From Amaranthus tricolor (lineage: Eukaryota; Streptophyta; Magnoliopsida; Caryophyllales; Amaranthaceae), in the NCBI RefSeq assembly GCF_026212465.1, contig NC_080053.1, forward strand, positions 18,584,608-18,648,607: a stretch of DNA of 64,000 nt. The letters are read 5' to 3'. The notes under the pieces were generated by a model, which did not search any database, was not told where the DNA came from, and worked only from the letters and a program-made list of their open reading frames with translations. Each line of letters opens with the position of its first letter. The stretch's first letter is position 1. Below are positions 46,621 through 57,832 of this stretch, piece after piece. The position numbers and the translations under genes are program-made.

Positions 46621-48780
46621 ACTCGACCCAACCTTATTACGGGATGATCATAATCAAGGATTTTATGTAACGATATAATATGTTACGCCAAATTGGTAAG
46701 TTTTGTTATAATGTGTCTTAGCTAGACTTCATAGAAAATAATAGTTTGTGTTGATTCAAAAATTATTTTTTTTACTATGTCTTAAATTTTAAGATTTACA
46801 TTGTAAATATTAATATTATTCTATTTTTATAGAGATATTAACATATTACATATTGATGACTATATTATATATGACCATTATACTATTTGATCCAATAACT
46901 TGGTATTCAAGTAGGAACTATTTACATTTATGTATATTTTATTTGAGTTATTAATAAATTTTGTTGGAATATGCATATTTTGTTAGATATTGATCAATAA
47001 TGTGTGGGATTATGTATATTTGTTAGATATTCATATATTATGTTAGATTATGTATAAATAATTTTGGAATATTGTCAGATCACGTGTTTATTAGTTTTGA
47101 GGTATTATTGGACTACATATATATACTGGCTTTCAAATAATGAGAATATTTATAAATACGAAAAAACAAAAACAAAAAAAAAAAAAAAATAACTTCCTAC
47201 ATACCGACACTACAAACCTACTCAAGCCTGCTGCCATGTTTATCCTATAGAAAAAAAAATAATGAACTGATACTATACATCAACATAAAAAAGGGCAAAA
47301 ACGCCAACTATTGCTTGTAAATGAGACTCCGTTAATTTAAGCCTTTCTTTGTGCGACAATTTGCATTTATAGGTAATATAACATAAGTCGACAAAAGTGT
47401 GGAGAAATCTCACTCTCAATAACAAACTTAAAGGAACAGAGGGAATATATCGCCAATACTAAACAAAACATTAAAAAAATATAAACTCTCATCAGACTTA
47501 AGTCTTAATGTTTTTCTAGTCTCACTCATTAAATATTCAAAATACCCCAAATATCGAGCATATATCTAGCAAATATAAATGTATTGAACAGTGGGGCGAA
47601 CATGTCAACTGTATTTTGTAATATTAAACTCATAATTTATTTATAGGTATTATTGAATATATGATTAATATTACTTTATTCAAACTTTATTACTTGTCTG
47701 ATTTGCATAATAATACCATTCATGCCCGATATTATTTCGTTTTATTTAGTACTAATAAATTTGTTATGATCCATTGCTATTTTGTACATGAATTCATTCT
47801 TTTTATACTTTATATTCTCTTTTATTTATAGATAAAGCACTACATCAAATCACTATACTATATTTAATTTTTTATTTTTCGTATCAAAAATAAATGAAGC
47901 TAAATATTCTAAATAGTGAAGTATTTATTAATTATAAACAATTTATCATTAAGATTAGTGGTTCAATGGTCCCTTATTTCCTACTCCTACGTAAGAGTAT
48001 TCAATTGTTCTTCACCAACACTACTTACAAATAATTGTCAATTTAAGACTACTCACTTAGTCACTTGCCATATTTTCAACACGCAGTCGAGTGCTGAATT
48101 CCTTCTTCCCTCCCTTTTTAAATGTACTGCTTATCCGTCATACTATATTTGCTGTATTTGACTTTTTACGTAATTTAATGTGTTATTTTAATTATTTGTA
48201 TATTGATTTATACAAAAGTAAAAATTATAAAAAGTTAATATTTTAAAAGTATGCGATTAGACGATTCAAACAAGATCTCATTTGACTAAATTTTTTTTAT
48301 TACATATAAGCCGCAATATATAAATAAGCTTGAACGATGAATAGTATCAATGATCCTTATATAGCGAGTATTTCGGAACGGAGAAAATATATAAGCGTTG
48401 TATCGGCTTAGTGTACATTAATTTATTTTGCATCCATCTAAAAATAATAAATATTTTCTAATGATTGTAATTAATATTATGTATCAAATAAAAATACTTC
48501 TTATGTTAATATCTTTTTATGTTACTATATACTAAAATTATAACTAATTTCATACAAAATTTTCTCTTAAAAGTACATATTGCCATCAAAGAGAGGATCT
48601 AAAAAACCATCAAAGTGGTCAAAACTGTAAAACTAACTTATTAGTTTTTTTAATGATGTGAAAGTGTTATACATTAATATGTAGCACAATTATAATACCG
48701 CTAAAATATGTAAATCAAAAAGTCAAATAAATATTTCGGTTTTTAGTTTTTACTAATTTTAAACGGCTTTCACAAACTTT
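46621..48780. other. AT-rich intergenic sequence
   Basis: No convincing ORF. An A-rich run (about 47158-47191) could be the tail of a retroposed sequence, but there is no body recognisable as LINE or SINE. The open stretch 47916-48161 lacks any known domain. Confidence 0.55.
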
Positions 48781-50516
48781 TTCTAAGACCATGAACATTC
48801 AAGAGGATTCACTTTCCTCTTACCACTCTTTTTCCTCCTCTTAACTATCCTCTTGGATGTGTAAAGGAAACAACAATCCTCTTGGCTAAGAGGATTTGTC
48901 ATGGTCCTCTCTATGAAGAGGATGTAGATGGATGCAAGAGGATTGGATAGGACCAAAAGAATGGAGGCATTCCTACATTGGGAGGGAGAAAAAGGAGGAA
49001 AAAAAAAGAAAAAGTATTTGGGCCAAGAGGATTGGTACACTTGGCACAATTTGATTAGTTGAAATTAAGTTTTTTTTTACAACGATATTATTTAAAACGG
49101 TCATAAAAAAAGGTAAAGAAAAATTTCAAAATAATTTCACCAACGGCTCTATTTTTTTTCTCTATAAAATGAACCTAAATTTGCCTATATTTCACGCACT
49201 TTAATTTTTCAGTCTTTTCTCTCTCTTCTATACTACCCATCTAAACTCATTTTCTTGTTGATAATTTCATTCACATTATCATATCCTTATTTATGGATCC
49301 AAATAATCCAAATTTAAATTATGGAAAAAATTTCAACTTTTCATATTACCCGAACCCTCAAAATAACTCAAATACACCCCCTTTTGATCCAAATATCATC
49401 AATAATCCTCAATTTCAAGCTGCTTTACAATGGTTTGGTTCTCAACCTAGACTAATGAATCCAACTTTTCAACAATCTTCTGAAAATAATCCATCATTTC
49501 CCGTTTCCGAACACTTTACTCAACAAATGGAGCATTCACCGGGTGGTGAAGGTTCTTACAATGCTACTCCGACTTCGGAATTAAGAGCAACAAGACATCT
49601 TGATGATATAGAGGAGGTTGATGTTGAAGCAAATCCACGAGAACTCTTTGTCGCAGCTAAAGAGAAAGCCAAACAAAAGGTAGCTTGGAGCGTTGCTGAG
49701 GATAATGCAATTGTTTCGGGCTACATCAATACTGGAGGAGATGTAGTACGAAACACAAACACAAGAAAGGCCGGCTTATGGATGAAAATCTTTAAACATT
49801 GTGAGATTGTTCGAGCTGAGAATCCTAAGGAAATTCTTGAACGGACCTCAAAGTCCATACAACAACGTTGGGATCATATTAACGGTAAAGTTTCAAAATG
49901 GGTGGAGGTTTACAGTTATGAATTATGCCACAAAAAAAGTGGAGAATCAGATGCAAATGTGGAGAAACGTGCCTTTGAAGTTTACCAAAAATCGAATAAC
50001 GGTAAACCATTTCAATTGATGCATTGTTTCAATATTATGAGAAAATTTGACAAATGGAGCCCTGAAATAATGCAAGTACCTTCTGAAAGCGGAGGTAGCA
50101 ATAAAAGATCAGGCCGGATACACCAATTAAGGAAGCGACTACTCCAACTAGACCTGACGGCATAAAGAAGATAAAGCGCAAAGAAAAGGAAGCGGCAACC
50201 TCTTCAATGTCATCAGTAAACCTCGGTTATTTCAATTCATCATTTGAAGAACGTGCTTCCCAGAGAAATGAATTAGGGGAACGTATGCTAAACCTAATAA
50301 AGGAACAAGGTGAAGAAAGAAAAAAGCAAAAGGAGGAGGCGACAAAGTTTAGGATATTAAATATATTGATAGCTAAACCTGTCCTTGATGAAGGTGAAGC
50401 GGAAATGTACCAGAAGCTCAAGGACGAATTCAATAATAAGTTTAATCTTTGATTAATGATTTGAATATTAATATGTATGTTGATGGCTAAATCCATCATT
50501 AAGTCGTTGTTTTTAT
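48781..50516 (+). mobile_element. PIF/Harbinger element, left part
   Basis: Carries the Myb/SANT-type ORF1 protein of Harbinger elements. The subterminal region 48795-49035 has at least six AAGAGGAT/ATCCTCTT words in both orientations. The left end is probably near 48785 (ctaagaccatgaacattc), with a possible TAA target duplication. The partner transposase is at 54975-55667, now on the opposite strand and separated by other elements. The right end lies outside the window. Confidence 0.7.
49293..50452 (+). pseudogene. Harbinger ORF1 (Myb/SANT-like DNA-binding) protein
   Basis: The start MDPNNPNLNYGKNF leads into an Asn/Pro-rich N-terminus (about 110 residues). Next comes a SANT-like trihelix region AWSVAEDNAIVSGYIN, RKAGLWMKIFKHCE, SIQQRWDHINGKVSKWVEVY, with the tryptophans in register. 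The second half (FDKWSPEIMQVPSE) leads to a frameshift at about 50120. The other frame continues with PIKEATTPTRPDGIKKIKRK and the coiled-coil C-terminus (50207-50452, ERMLNLIKEQGEERKKQKEE). Harbinger ORF1 proteins bring the transposase to the nucleus and bind the ends. Only this one-base break keeps it from reading through. Confidence 0.82.
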
Positions 50517-52257
50517 TAGGGGTGTTCAAAACCGGATACCGGGTCGACCCGGTTCCGAAAAACCGGGTACTCGGTTTTCCGGATACTTAAAATTCTATTC
50601 CGGATCCGACCCGGTTAAACCGGGTCGGATACCGGATACCCGGTTTTGTTAAAAACTTTTTTTTTTTTTCATTATTTCTATTAAAAATTTTTTTTTATAT
50701 AATTCAAATACTAAATCTCTATAAATAGTTAAATACTTAACTTAATTTGTCATAAACTATTAAAATACAACCATTAGTTAATTGAAATACAACCATAATT
50801 CCATAAACTCATAATTCCATAAACTAAAAGCAAGCGATTAAAATTTTCAAGTTGAAACTTCAAGCTCCATTAATCATCTTCAACGACGTCAAGCGTTTCA
50901 TCGATTATGACCTCCGGATGCTCCAAAGTTAATGCATTACCTAAACCAAGAGTACGAACAGTCGAACAATATAAGGTTAAAAGAAAAATATTTTTACTCT
51001 TAAATATTAAATAATCAATTTAAAAATAATTAAAAATTTATACTAACCTTTATCAGTTTCATCACAGTTATCATCATAAATTACCATCATCAGTTCATCA
51101 CAATTATCATCATAAATTACCATCATCAGTTCATCACAATTATCATCATAAAACACCAAGCAGGATTTGTACGCAGAAGTAAACCTGCAACTACCTTTAA
51201 AAAAAAATAAAACTAAAAGCCTCCACCAAGGTAAAGGAAAGAATTTGAAGTTCCTAACAGAGTAATATGCTAATGGTTATCCTGGACCTTTCAGTTTCAG
51301 CTAAGATAGTCACAAACTCACAATTGTCTGCAACTATATTCATCCCAAATTCCACACAGAATTCACAATTTACCAATTTACCATCATCAGTTCATCACAA
51401 TTCACAATCAATTACCAATCTAGTGATAAATATCAGAATTCACAATTCACAATCAATTACCAATCACAGTTCATCAAAAACATTGAACAAGTTGAACAAA
51501 TATCAGAATCAAATCTCAAAGATAAATGGCAAAATAAAAATGATAAAGAGCTACCGAAAATCTAGATGGTGGTGGGTAAGAATCCATGTAGATCTTCAAT
51601 AAGTACCGAAAATGGGTAATTAAATCTGAGACAAATTCGAAAATGGCAAAAAAAAAAATTAAATAAGTACCAAATAACTCACCCAATCAGAAAATGGTGA
51701 TGAACTAAAAATGCGAAAATGGTGATGAACTAAAAATAAATACCAAAAAAATTAAATCTATGACAAATTTAAAAAAATGCGAAAAAGCTAAATAAACTTA
51801 CCCAATTAAAGAACTGAAGAACTAAAGAAGAAGAAGATGACGTCTCAACGTGAATGGTAAAGAAGAAGCAAGATGAAGGCGTGAAGAACTGAAGATTGAA
51901 GAAGATGAAGATTGAAGAAGATGACGGCTAGAAGAAAAATGAAGAAGAAGAACTGAACTACTGAAGCAAGAATTAGTGAATGACGGGATAGGCCCAACCC
52001 AAGGTAGATTTAGGGTTTTTAGTTACCTTTTAGAATAAATTTTTTTTTTTTAAAAAAAAAAATTTACAAACCGGATACCGGGTACCCGGTTTTCCAAAAT
52101 TCGTGATCCGTATCCGATCCGAATACCCGGTTTTAAAACCGGGTACCCGACCCGAATTATCCGAATTTGGAAAACCGGGTAATTTACCCGGTTTTAAAAT
52201 CGGAAAGCGGGTTTTTCGGATCGGGTTTTCAAAACCGGATATTTTTGAACACCCCTA
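50517..52257 (-). mobile_element. Non-autonomous hAT copy A (minus orientation)
   Basis: Starts TAGGGGTGTTCAAAACCGG and ends TTTTTGAACACCCCTA, with acccggttt/aaaccgggt words at both ends. It is a near-identical reverse complement of 56062-57832, including a 33-bp tandem repeat region (51060-51150) and the open stretch 51267-51602. The flanking octamers gtttttat (50509-50516) and cataaaag (52258-52265) do not match each other. Read on the minus strand it has a CT-rich leader and a short exon-like end (VIIDETLDVVEDD before TAA), so it is a deletion derivative of an autonomous hAT. The open stretch 51267-51602 is antisense to it. Confidence 0.88.
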
Positions 52258-53551
52258 CATAAAAGCATTGCACACAAGGTGAACTCCTCATTAGCATATG
52301 CATCAAACACTGAAACGCCTTCATCCCACATCTTTCTCAAATCCTCAACGAGAGGTGCAAGATACACATCTATGTCATTGCCAGGTTGTTTAGGACCCGA
52401 GATAAGAAGCGAAAGCATTATGTACTTACGCTTCATACACAACCAAGGTGGCAAATTATAGATCACTAAAAGTACCGGCCAAGTACTATGTTGAGAACTA
52501 ATATTGCCGAATGGGTTCATTCCATCCGTACACAGTCTGAGCCTTAAATTACGAACCTCATCCCCAAAAGTCTTATGCAACCTATCAAAACTCTTCCACT
52601 CCGGAGAATCAGATGGATCTGTGAGCAAGTGACCTTTCTTCACCCTATCTGCATGCCACCTCAAATTTAACGTATCTTTCTTTATAGAAAACAAGCGCTT
52701 GAATCTAGGTATTATTGAAAGATACCACAATACCTTAGCCGGGGGCCCTTTAGCATCCCGAGCCCCTTTACGCTTGTAGCGCGATAACCCACACCTAGGA
52801 CACTCTTCTAAGTTTTTGTTTTCATTCCGATACAACACACAATCATTTGGACACGAATGAATCTTCTGGTACTCTAAGCCGAAAGGACACATGCGCTTTT
52901 TGGCATAATATGTCGACTTTGGAAGTTCATTTCCCTCAGGAAGCATCTCACCTAACGCTTCTAATAACATTGTGAAACTAGTGTCACTCCAATTGAACTT
53001 TGACTTAATGTTGAAAATTGTCAACACTGTTGTTAGTTTGGTGAACTTTGTACATCCAGGGTACAAAGGCTTTTGAGAAGCCTCTGAAAACAAGTCAAAA
53101 ACACGAGGACGTTTTCCTAACTCATCCTCGACTCCCTCCATCATCTCATCAACACGATCCACATCCTCATCGACATTCTCTTCATCTATCTCATAACCAT
53201 CAACATGATCTACTACATCCTCATTGACATCGGCCACATTATTGACGTCCTCAACAACACTTTTCTCTTTGTAAACTCCCTCCTCACCATGCCAAACCCA
53301 AACATGATATTGAGGCCTAAACCCACGTCGAAGTATGTGCTCCCTAAGGATATCAAAACACTATCTACCTTTGATACATTGCCACAACTGACACATGGGC
53401 AATAAAAACCAACTTCCCCCGTCCTAACTTGATGTTCAACCGTAATACTACAAAATTCATATACGCCATCAATAAATTCCGACGATTCAATGCTTCCATA
53501 CATCCAAGAACGATCATTTGTCATCCTAATTAGTGTGATTAATTGATTCAA
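52258..53551 (-). pseudogene. CACTA transposase, N-terminal part
   Basis: Minus-strand gene starting at 53521 (MTNDRSWMYGSIESSEFIDG), the transposase-associated domain with CPCVSCGN. A single-base frameshift near 53350 breaks it, and the other frame continues DILREHILRRGF and HVWVWHGEEGVYKEKS. From 53237 the frame is open again through an acidic linker to the Tnp2 region: MLPEGNELPKSTYYAKK, HSCPNDCVLYRNE, CPRCGLSRYKRK, RWHADRVKKGHLL, LCTDGMNPFGNIS and SGPKQPGNDIDVYLAPLVED. The frame runs to 52258, ...EFTLCAMLL, exactly at the end of hAT copy A. Its continuation is at 57833 on the other strand. Confidence 0.88.
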
Positions 53552-54629
53552 AATAAATTAATACACAACTTTTAAACATATATACTTAACGAACTCTAAC
53601 TAACCATAAAATTAAGTAATAATCATTCATTTAACACTAATTAACCCAAATAATAACACAATGTTTTTTAAACTGTCCAAATGATGTTTATTGTAGTAAC
53701 CATAATTAATATTCATATAAAAACAATAAAAATAAAATCACATTCATAAACTTGGACAACTAATTAACATTCATATCAACAACGCATTCATTTAACCATA
53801 AACAACCCTAATTAAACCTAATTTACAAAATAAAAAAAATTACGATAAATTTAAAACTTAAAAACCACACACATTCATAAATAAAATGAAGAAATTACTT
53901 AAAAATATAACAAAATATGATATATATGATAAATTTAAAACTTAAAAAAAAACAACAACATACACATTCATAAAGTATGACAAATTTAAACCTAATTTAC
54001 AAACCACACACAAACCACATTCACAAATAATTACTAAATATGCAAATAATTAATTAACAAACCACATTTTAACTAAATTACTAAATTCGTGAGTTTTGAA
54101 GATGAATTTTTGTCTTTTATTTTTGTGATATTAATTGATTTTTATGGGTTAATGACGGTAAAAAAAACTAGAACAAAGAGGTGATTTTTAAGGCATCATG
54201 TATGTTATTATTATCATTATGCCCCGTACATCCCATTCACATTAAGTATGATTGAAGAATGATGATGATGATGAACAAGAACACAGTAGAAGAATAGTAG
54301 GGGTTTATGAAAATTCGAAGTTTGATGATGAACAAGAACAGCAGCAAGTTTTTACCTTCAGAAACCGTTTGTGAAGATGAACAGCAACAAGCTAAGAATG
54401 ATGAACAACAACAAATGACCATTTGTGAAGATGAACAGCAACAAGAATGATGAATAACAGCAAATGACCGTTTGTGAAAATGAAGATGAACACAAGAAGC
54501 GAACACAAATCTTGATGCTTAATCTTATCGTTTTTTCAATGAGGAAAAAAGCAAACTGTATAACGTATTTGAGAAAGGATTTGCGAATAAAAAAGAAACT
54601 GGCGGGTTTTAACAAAATTTTGTCCAACG
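53552..54629. other. Noncoding upstream part of the CACTA element
   Basis: AT-rich sequence, then at about 54290-54490 repeated 'gaagatgaacagcaacaag' phrases (four or more copies with variants). No gene is seen. The open stretches at 54237-54667 are made of these repeats. Confidence 0.6.
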
Positions 54630-54974
54630 GTCATTTACTGCGGTTCAAAACAAAACCGAAGCAATAAGAAATTTTGTGAAGGGTTATTTGCTGCGGTTCA
54701 AGCATAACTGGAGCAATTAGCATTTTCATGAAGATATATTTGCTGCGTTTCAATCAAAACCGGAGCAATTAATCAAACTTTGAAGAGTTATTTGCTGCGG
54801 TTATGGAAAACCGGAGCAATTAGTGCAATGTTAAAGGTTATTTGCTGCGGTCAACTGGAAAACCGCGACAATTAGAATATATTTTTTTTTCTGATACATT
54901 TTCCTATTTTTTGCTGCCAATACACAAAAACCGCAGCAAATGATAAGCAGCAAATACATTTTTTTCCGCTAGTG
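54630..54974 (-). mobile_element. CACTA terminal and subterminal region
   Basis: On the minus strand the element starts at 54974 with CACTAGCGGAAAAAAATG, the CACTA-type terminus. Just inside, about six units of the type atttgctgcggtt...aaccggagcaatta stand at 54634, 54686, 54738, 54788, 54838 and 54911 with a spacing near 50 bp. Each is a short palindrome and a probable transposase-binding site. The other end of the element is beyond 60143 and not in the window. Confidence 0.88.
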
Positions 54975-55667
54975 AATTCCTTGATACATCCCTTTCCATC
55001 CAGTGGGACAATTTTTCCATTCCCAATGCATGCAATCGATGCTCCCTATCATACCTGAAAATCCTCTATCTTCCCCTTCTCTAGGAAGACGTTGGAGATC
55101 TTCAGTATTTGGCTTTCGAAGATATTCTGCTGAAAATTGCGCAATTATACCATCAACAAAGTGTGTAAGACACTCCTTCAACGTTGTAGCACCAAGTTTT
55201 AGATACTCATCAATTTGATCAGCTGCACATCCGTATGCTAACATCCTTATGGCTGCAGTGCATTTCTGAAGAGCAGTAGCGCCTTGCCACATACATGCAT
55301 CCGGATTTTGTTGGAAAAAACGATAATGTAAATTGAGGGTATCCACAATGCGAATGAATACATGTTTTTGCATGCGAAACCTACGACGAAATCGACGTTC
55401 GTCGTATAGTGGTCGGTTATTGAAGTAGTCAGCTATCAAACGGTCGTTTGCTGACTCTCGATCTCTAGAAATATAAGTTCTCTTCTTTCTTGGACGTGAA
55501 CCCTCATTTCCATCTCCTTCGACGGTGGAGTTAACAATGTATCTTACTGCATCCTCTACCACTTGTATTTCACGACTCTCTTCGACAAAATCTATCAACA
55601 TATAGTCATAGATTTCATCCTCACTTGAACTAAAAGAACTAGAATCAAGGTTCATCTCGAAATTCAT
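54975..55667 (-). pseudogene. PIF/Harbinger transposase, N-terminal part
   Basis: Likely start MNFEMNLDSSSFSSSEDE at 55667, then KKRTYISRDRESANDRLIAD, FRRRFRMQKHVFIRIVD, CTAAIRMLAYGCAADQIDEY and GMIGSIDCMHWEWKNCPTGW, the first catalytic aspartate of the DDE_4 nuclease (I-D-C-x-H). It breaks off at 54975 after ...KGMYQGI because a CACTA element starts there. The remaining two thirds of the catalytic domain, with the second Asp and the Glu, must lie on the far side of that element, outside the window. The open frame extends upstream to 55883, but that part is repetitive. Confidence 0.86.
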
Positions 55668-56061
55668 TTTGTGATGATATGTAAGATTATGATGAAAATG
55701 ATATGTGAATAGGAGATGTTTCAATGCATAAAACTGATATGAAGTGACAAGTCCCTGGTAAAATACTTTAATATTGATGGGAGATGTTTCAATGCATGAA
55801 TTGTTATGAAGTGACAAGTCCTGATATGAATGACAAGTCCCTAGTGAAATATTTTCATATTGATAGGTGATATTACAATGCATGAAATGATATGAAGTGA
55901 CAAGTCCTGATATGAATTAACAAGTCTCTGGTGAAATACTTCACTAAAGGGACAATAATATTAAAAGCAGATGCTACTGAAAATACAAATAACTTACTTA
56001 GTAAATACAAATTACAATGACGTTAATAAAACTGAAAAACCACTCTTAACTAAATAAAAAC
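55668..56061. repeat. Imperfect tandem repeats upstream of the Harbinger transposase
   Basis: Three blocks starting caatgcat at 55722, 55790 and 55876 each contain atgaagtgacaagtcc. Periods are about 68 and 86 bp. No gene. Confidence 0.65.
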
Positions 56062-57832
56062 TAGGGGTGTTCAAAAATATCCGGTTTTGAAAACCCGATC
56101 CGAAAAACCCGCTTTCCGATTTTAAAACCGGGTAAATTACCCGGTTTTCCAAATTCGGATAATTCGGGTCGGGTACCCGGTTTTAAAACCGGGTATTCGG
56201 ATCGGATACGGATCACGAATTTTGGAAAACCGGGTACCCGGTATCCGGTTTGTAAATTTTTTTTTTTTAAAAAAAAAAATTTATTCTAATAGGTAACTAA
56301 AAACCCTAAATCTACCTTGGGTTGGGCCTATCCCGTCATTCACTAATTCTTGCTTCAGTAGTTCAGTTCTTCTTCTTCATTTTTCTTCTAGTCGTCATCT
56401 TCTTCAATCTTCATCTTCTTCAATCTTCAGTTCTTCACGCCTTCATCTTGCTTCTTCTTTACCATTCATGTTGAGACGTCATCTTCTTCTTCTTTAGTTC
56501 TTCAGTTCTTTAATTGGGTAAGTTTATTTAGCTTTTTTCGCATTTTTTAAAATTTGTCATAGATTTAATTTTTTTGGTATTTATTTTTAGTTCATCACCA
56601 TTTTCGCATTTTTAGTTCATCACCATGTTCTGATTGGGTGAGTTATTTGGTACTTATTTAATTTTTTTTTTGCCACTTTCGAATTTGTCTCAGATTTAAT
56701 TACCCATTTTCGGTACTTATTGAAGATCTACATGGATTCTTACCCACCACCATCTAGATTTTCGGTAGCTCTTTATCATTTTTATTTTGCCATTTATCTT
56801 TGAGATTTGATTCTGATATTTGTTCAACTTGTTCAATGTTTTTGATGAACTGTGATTGGTAATTGATTGTGAATTATGAATTCTGATATTTATCACTAGA
56901 TTGGTAATTGATTGTGAATTGTGATGAACTGATGATGGTAAATTGGTAAATTGTGAATTCTGTGTGGAATCTGGGATGAATATAGTTGCAGACAATTGTG
57001 AGTTTGTGACTATCTTAGCTGAAACTGAAAGGTCCAGGATAACCATTAGCATATTACTCTGTTAGGAACTTCAAATGCTTTCCTTTACCTTGGTGGAGGC
57101 TTTTAGTTTTATTTTTTTTTAAAGGTAGTTGCAGGTTTACTTCTACGTACAAATCATGCTTGGTGTTTTATGATGATAATTGTGATGAACTGATGATGGT
57201 AATTTATGATGATAATTGTGATGAACTGATGATGGTAATTTATGATGATAACTGTGATGAAACTGATAAAGGTTAGTATAAATTTTTAATTATTTTTCAA
57301 TTGATTATTTAATATTTAAGAGTAAAAATATTTTTCTTTTAACCTTATATTGTTCGACTGCTCGTGCTCTTGGTTTAGGTAATGCATTAACTTTGGAGCA
57401 TCCGGAGGTCATAATCGATGAAACGCTTGACGTCGTTGAAGATGATTAATGGAGCTTGAAGTTTCAACTTAAAAATTTTAATCGCTTGCTTTTAGTTTAT
57501 GGAATTATGAGTTTATGGAATTATGGTTGTATTTCAATTAACTAATGGTTGTATTTTAATAGTTTATGACAAATTAAATTAAGTATTTAACTATTTATAG
57601 AGATTTAGTATTTGAATTATATAAAAAAAAATTTTAAATAGAAATAATGAAAAAAAAGAAGTTTTTAACAAAACCGGGTATCCAGTATCCGACCCGGTTT
57701 AACCGGGTACCCGAAATCCGGGTACCCGGTTTAACCGGGTCGGATCCGGAATAGAATTTTAAGTATCCGGAAAACCGGGTACCCGGTTTTTCGGAACCGG
57801 GTCGACCCGGTATCCGGTTTTGAACACCCCTA
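56062..57832 (+). mobile_element. Non-autonomous hAT copy B (plus orientation)
   Basis: Starts TAGGGGTGTTCAAAAATATCC and ends GGTTTTGAACACCCCTA. It is a near-identical reverse complement of copy A, about 30 bp longer because of one extra acccggtttaaccggg-type block near 57690-57735. The flanks are ataaaaac (56054-56061) and cttttatg (57833-57840), which do not match each other but are the complements of the flanks of copy A. The exon-like end VIIDETLDVVEDD lies at about 57405-57448. Confidence 0.88.

Noticed and set aside
47158..47191. Poly-A run as a LINE or SINE tail
   Set aside because: No LINE coding sequence, polymerase III box or target duplication could be seen next to it.
51267..51602. 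Open reading frame present twice (also 56717-57052, opposite strand) with nearly identical protein
   Set aside because: It lies on the strand opposite to the apparent transcription of the hAT derivative and is low-complexity Asn/Ser/Ile sequence. The duplication comes from the two element copies and is not selection on a protein.
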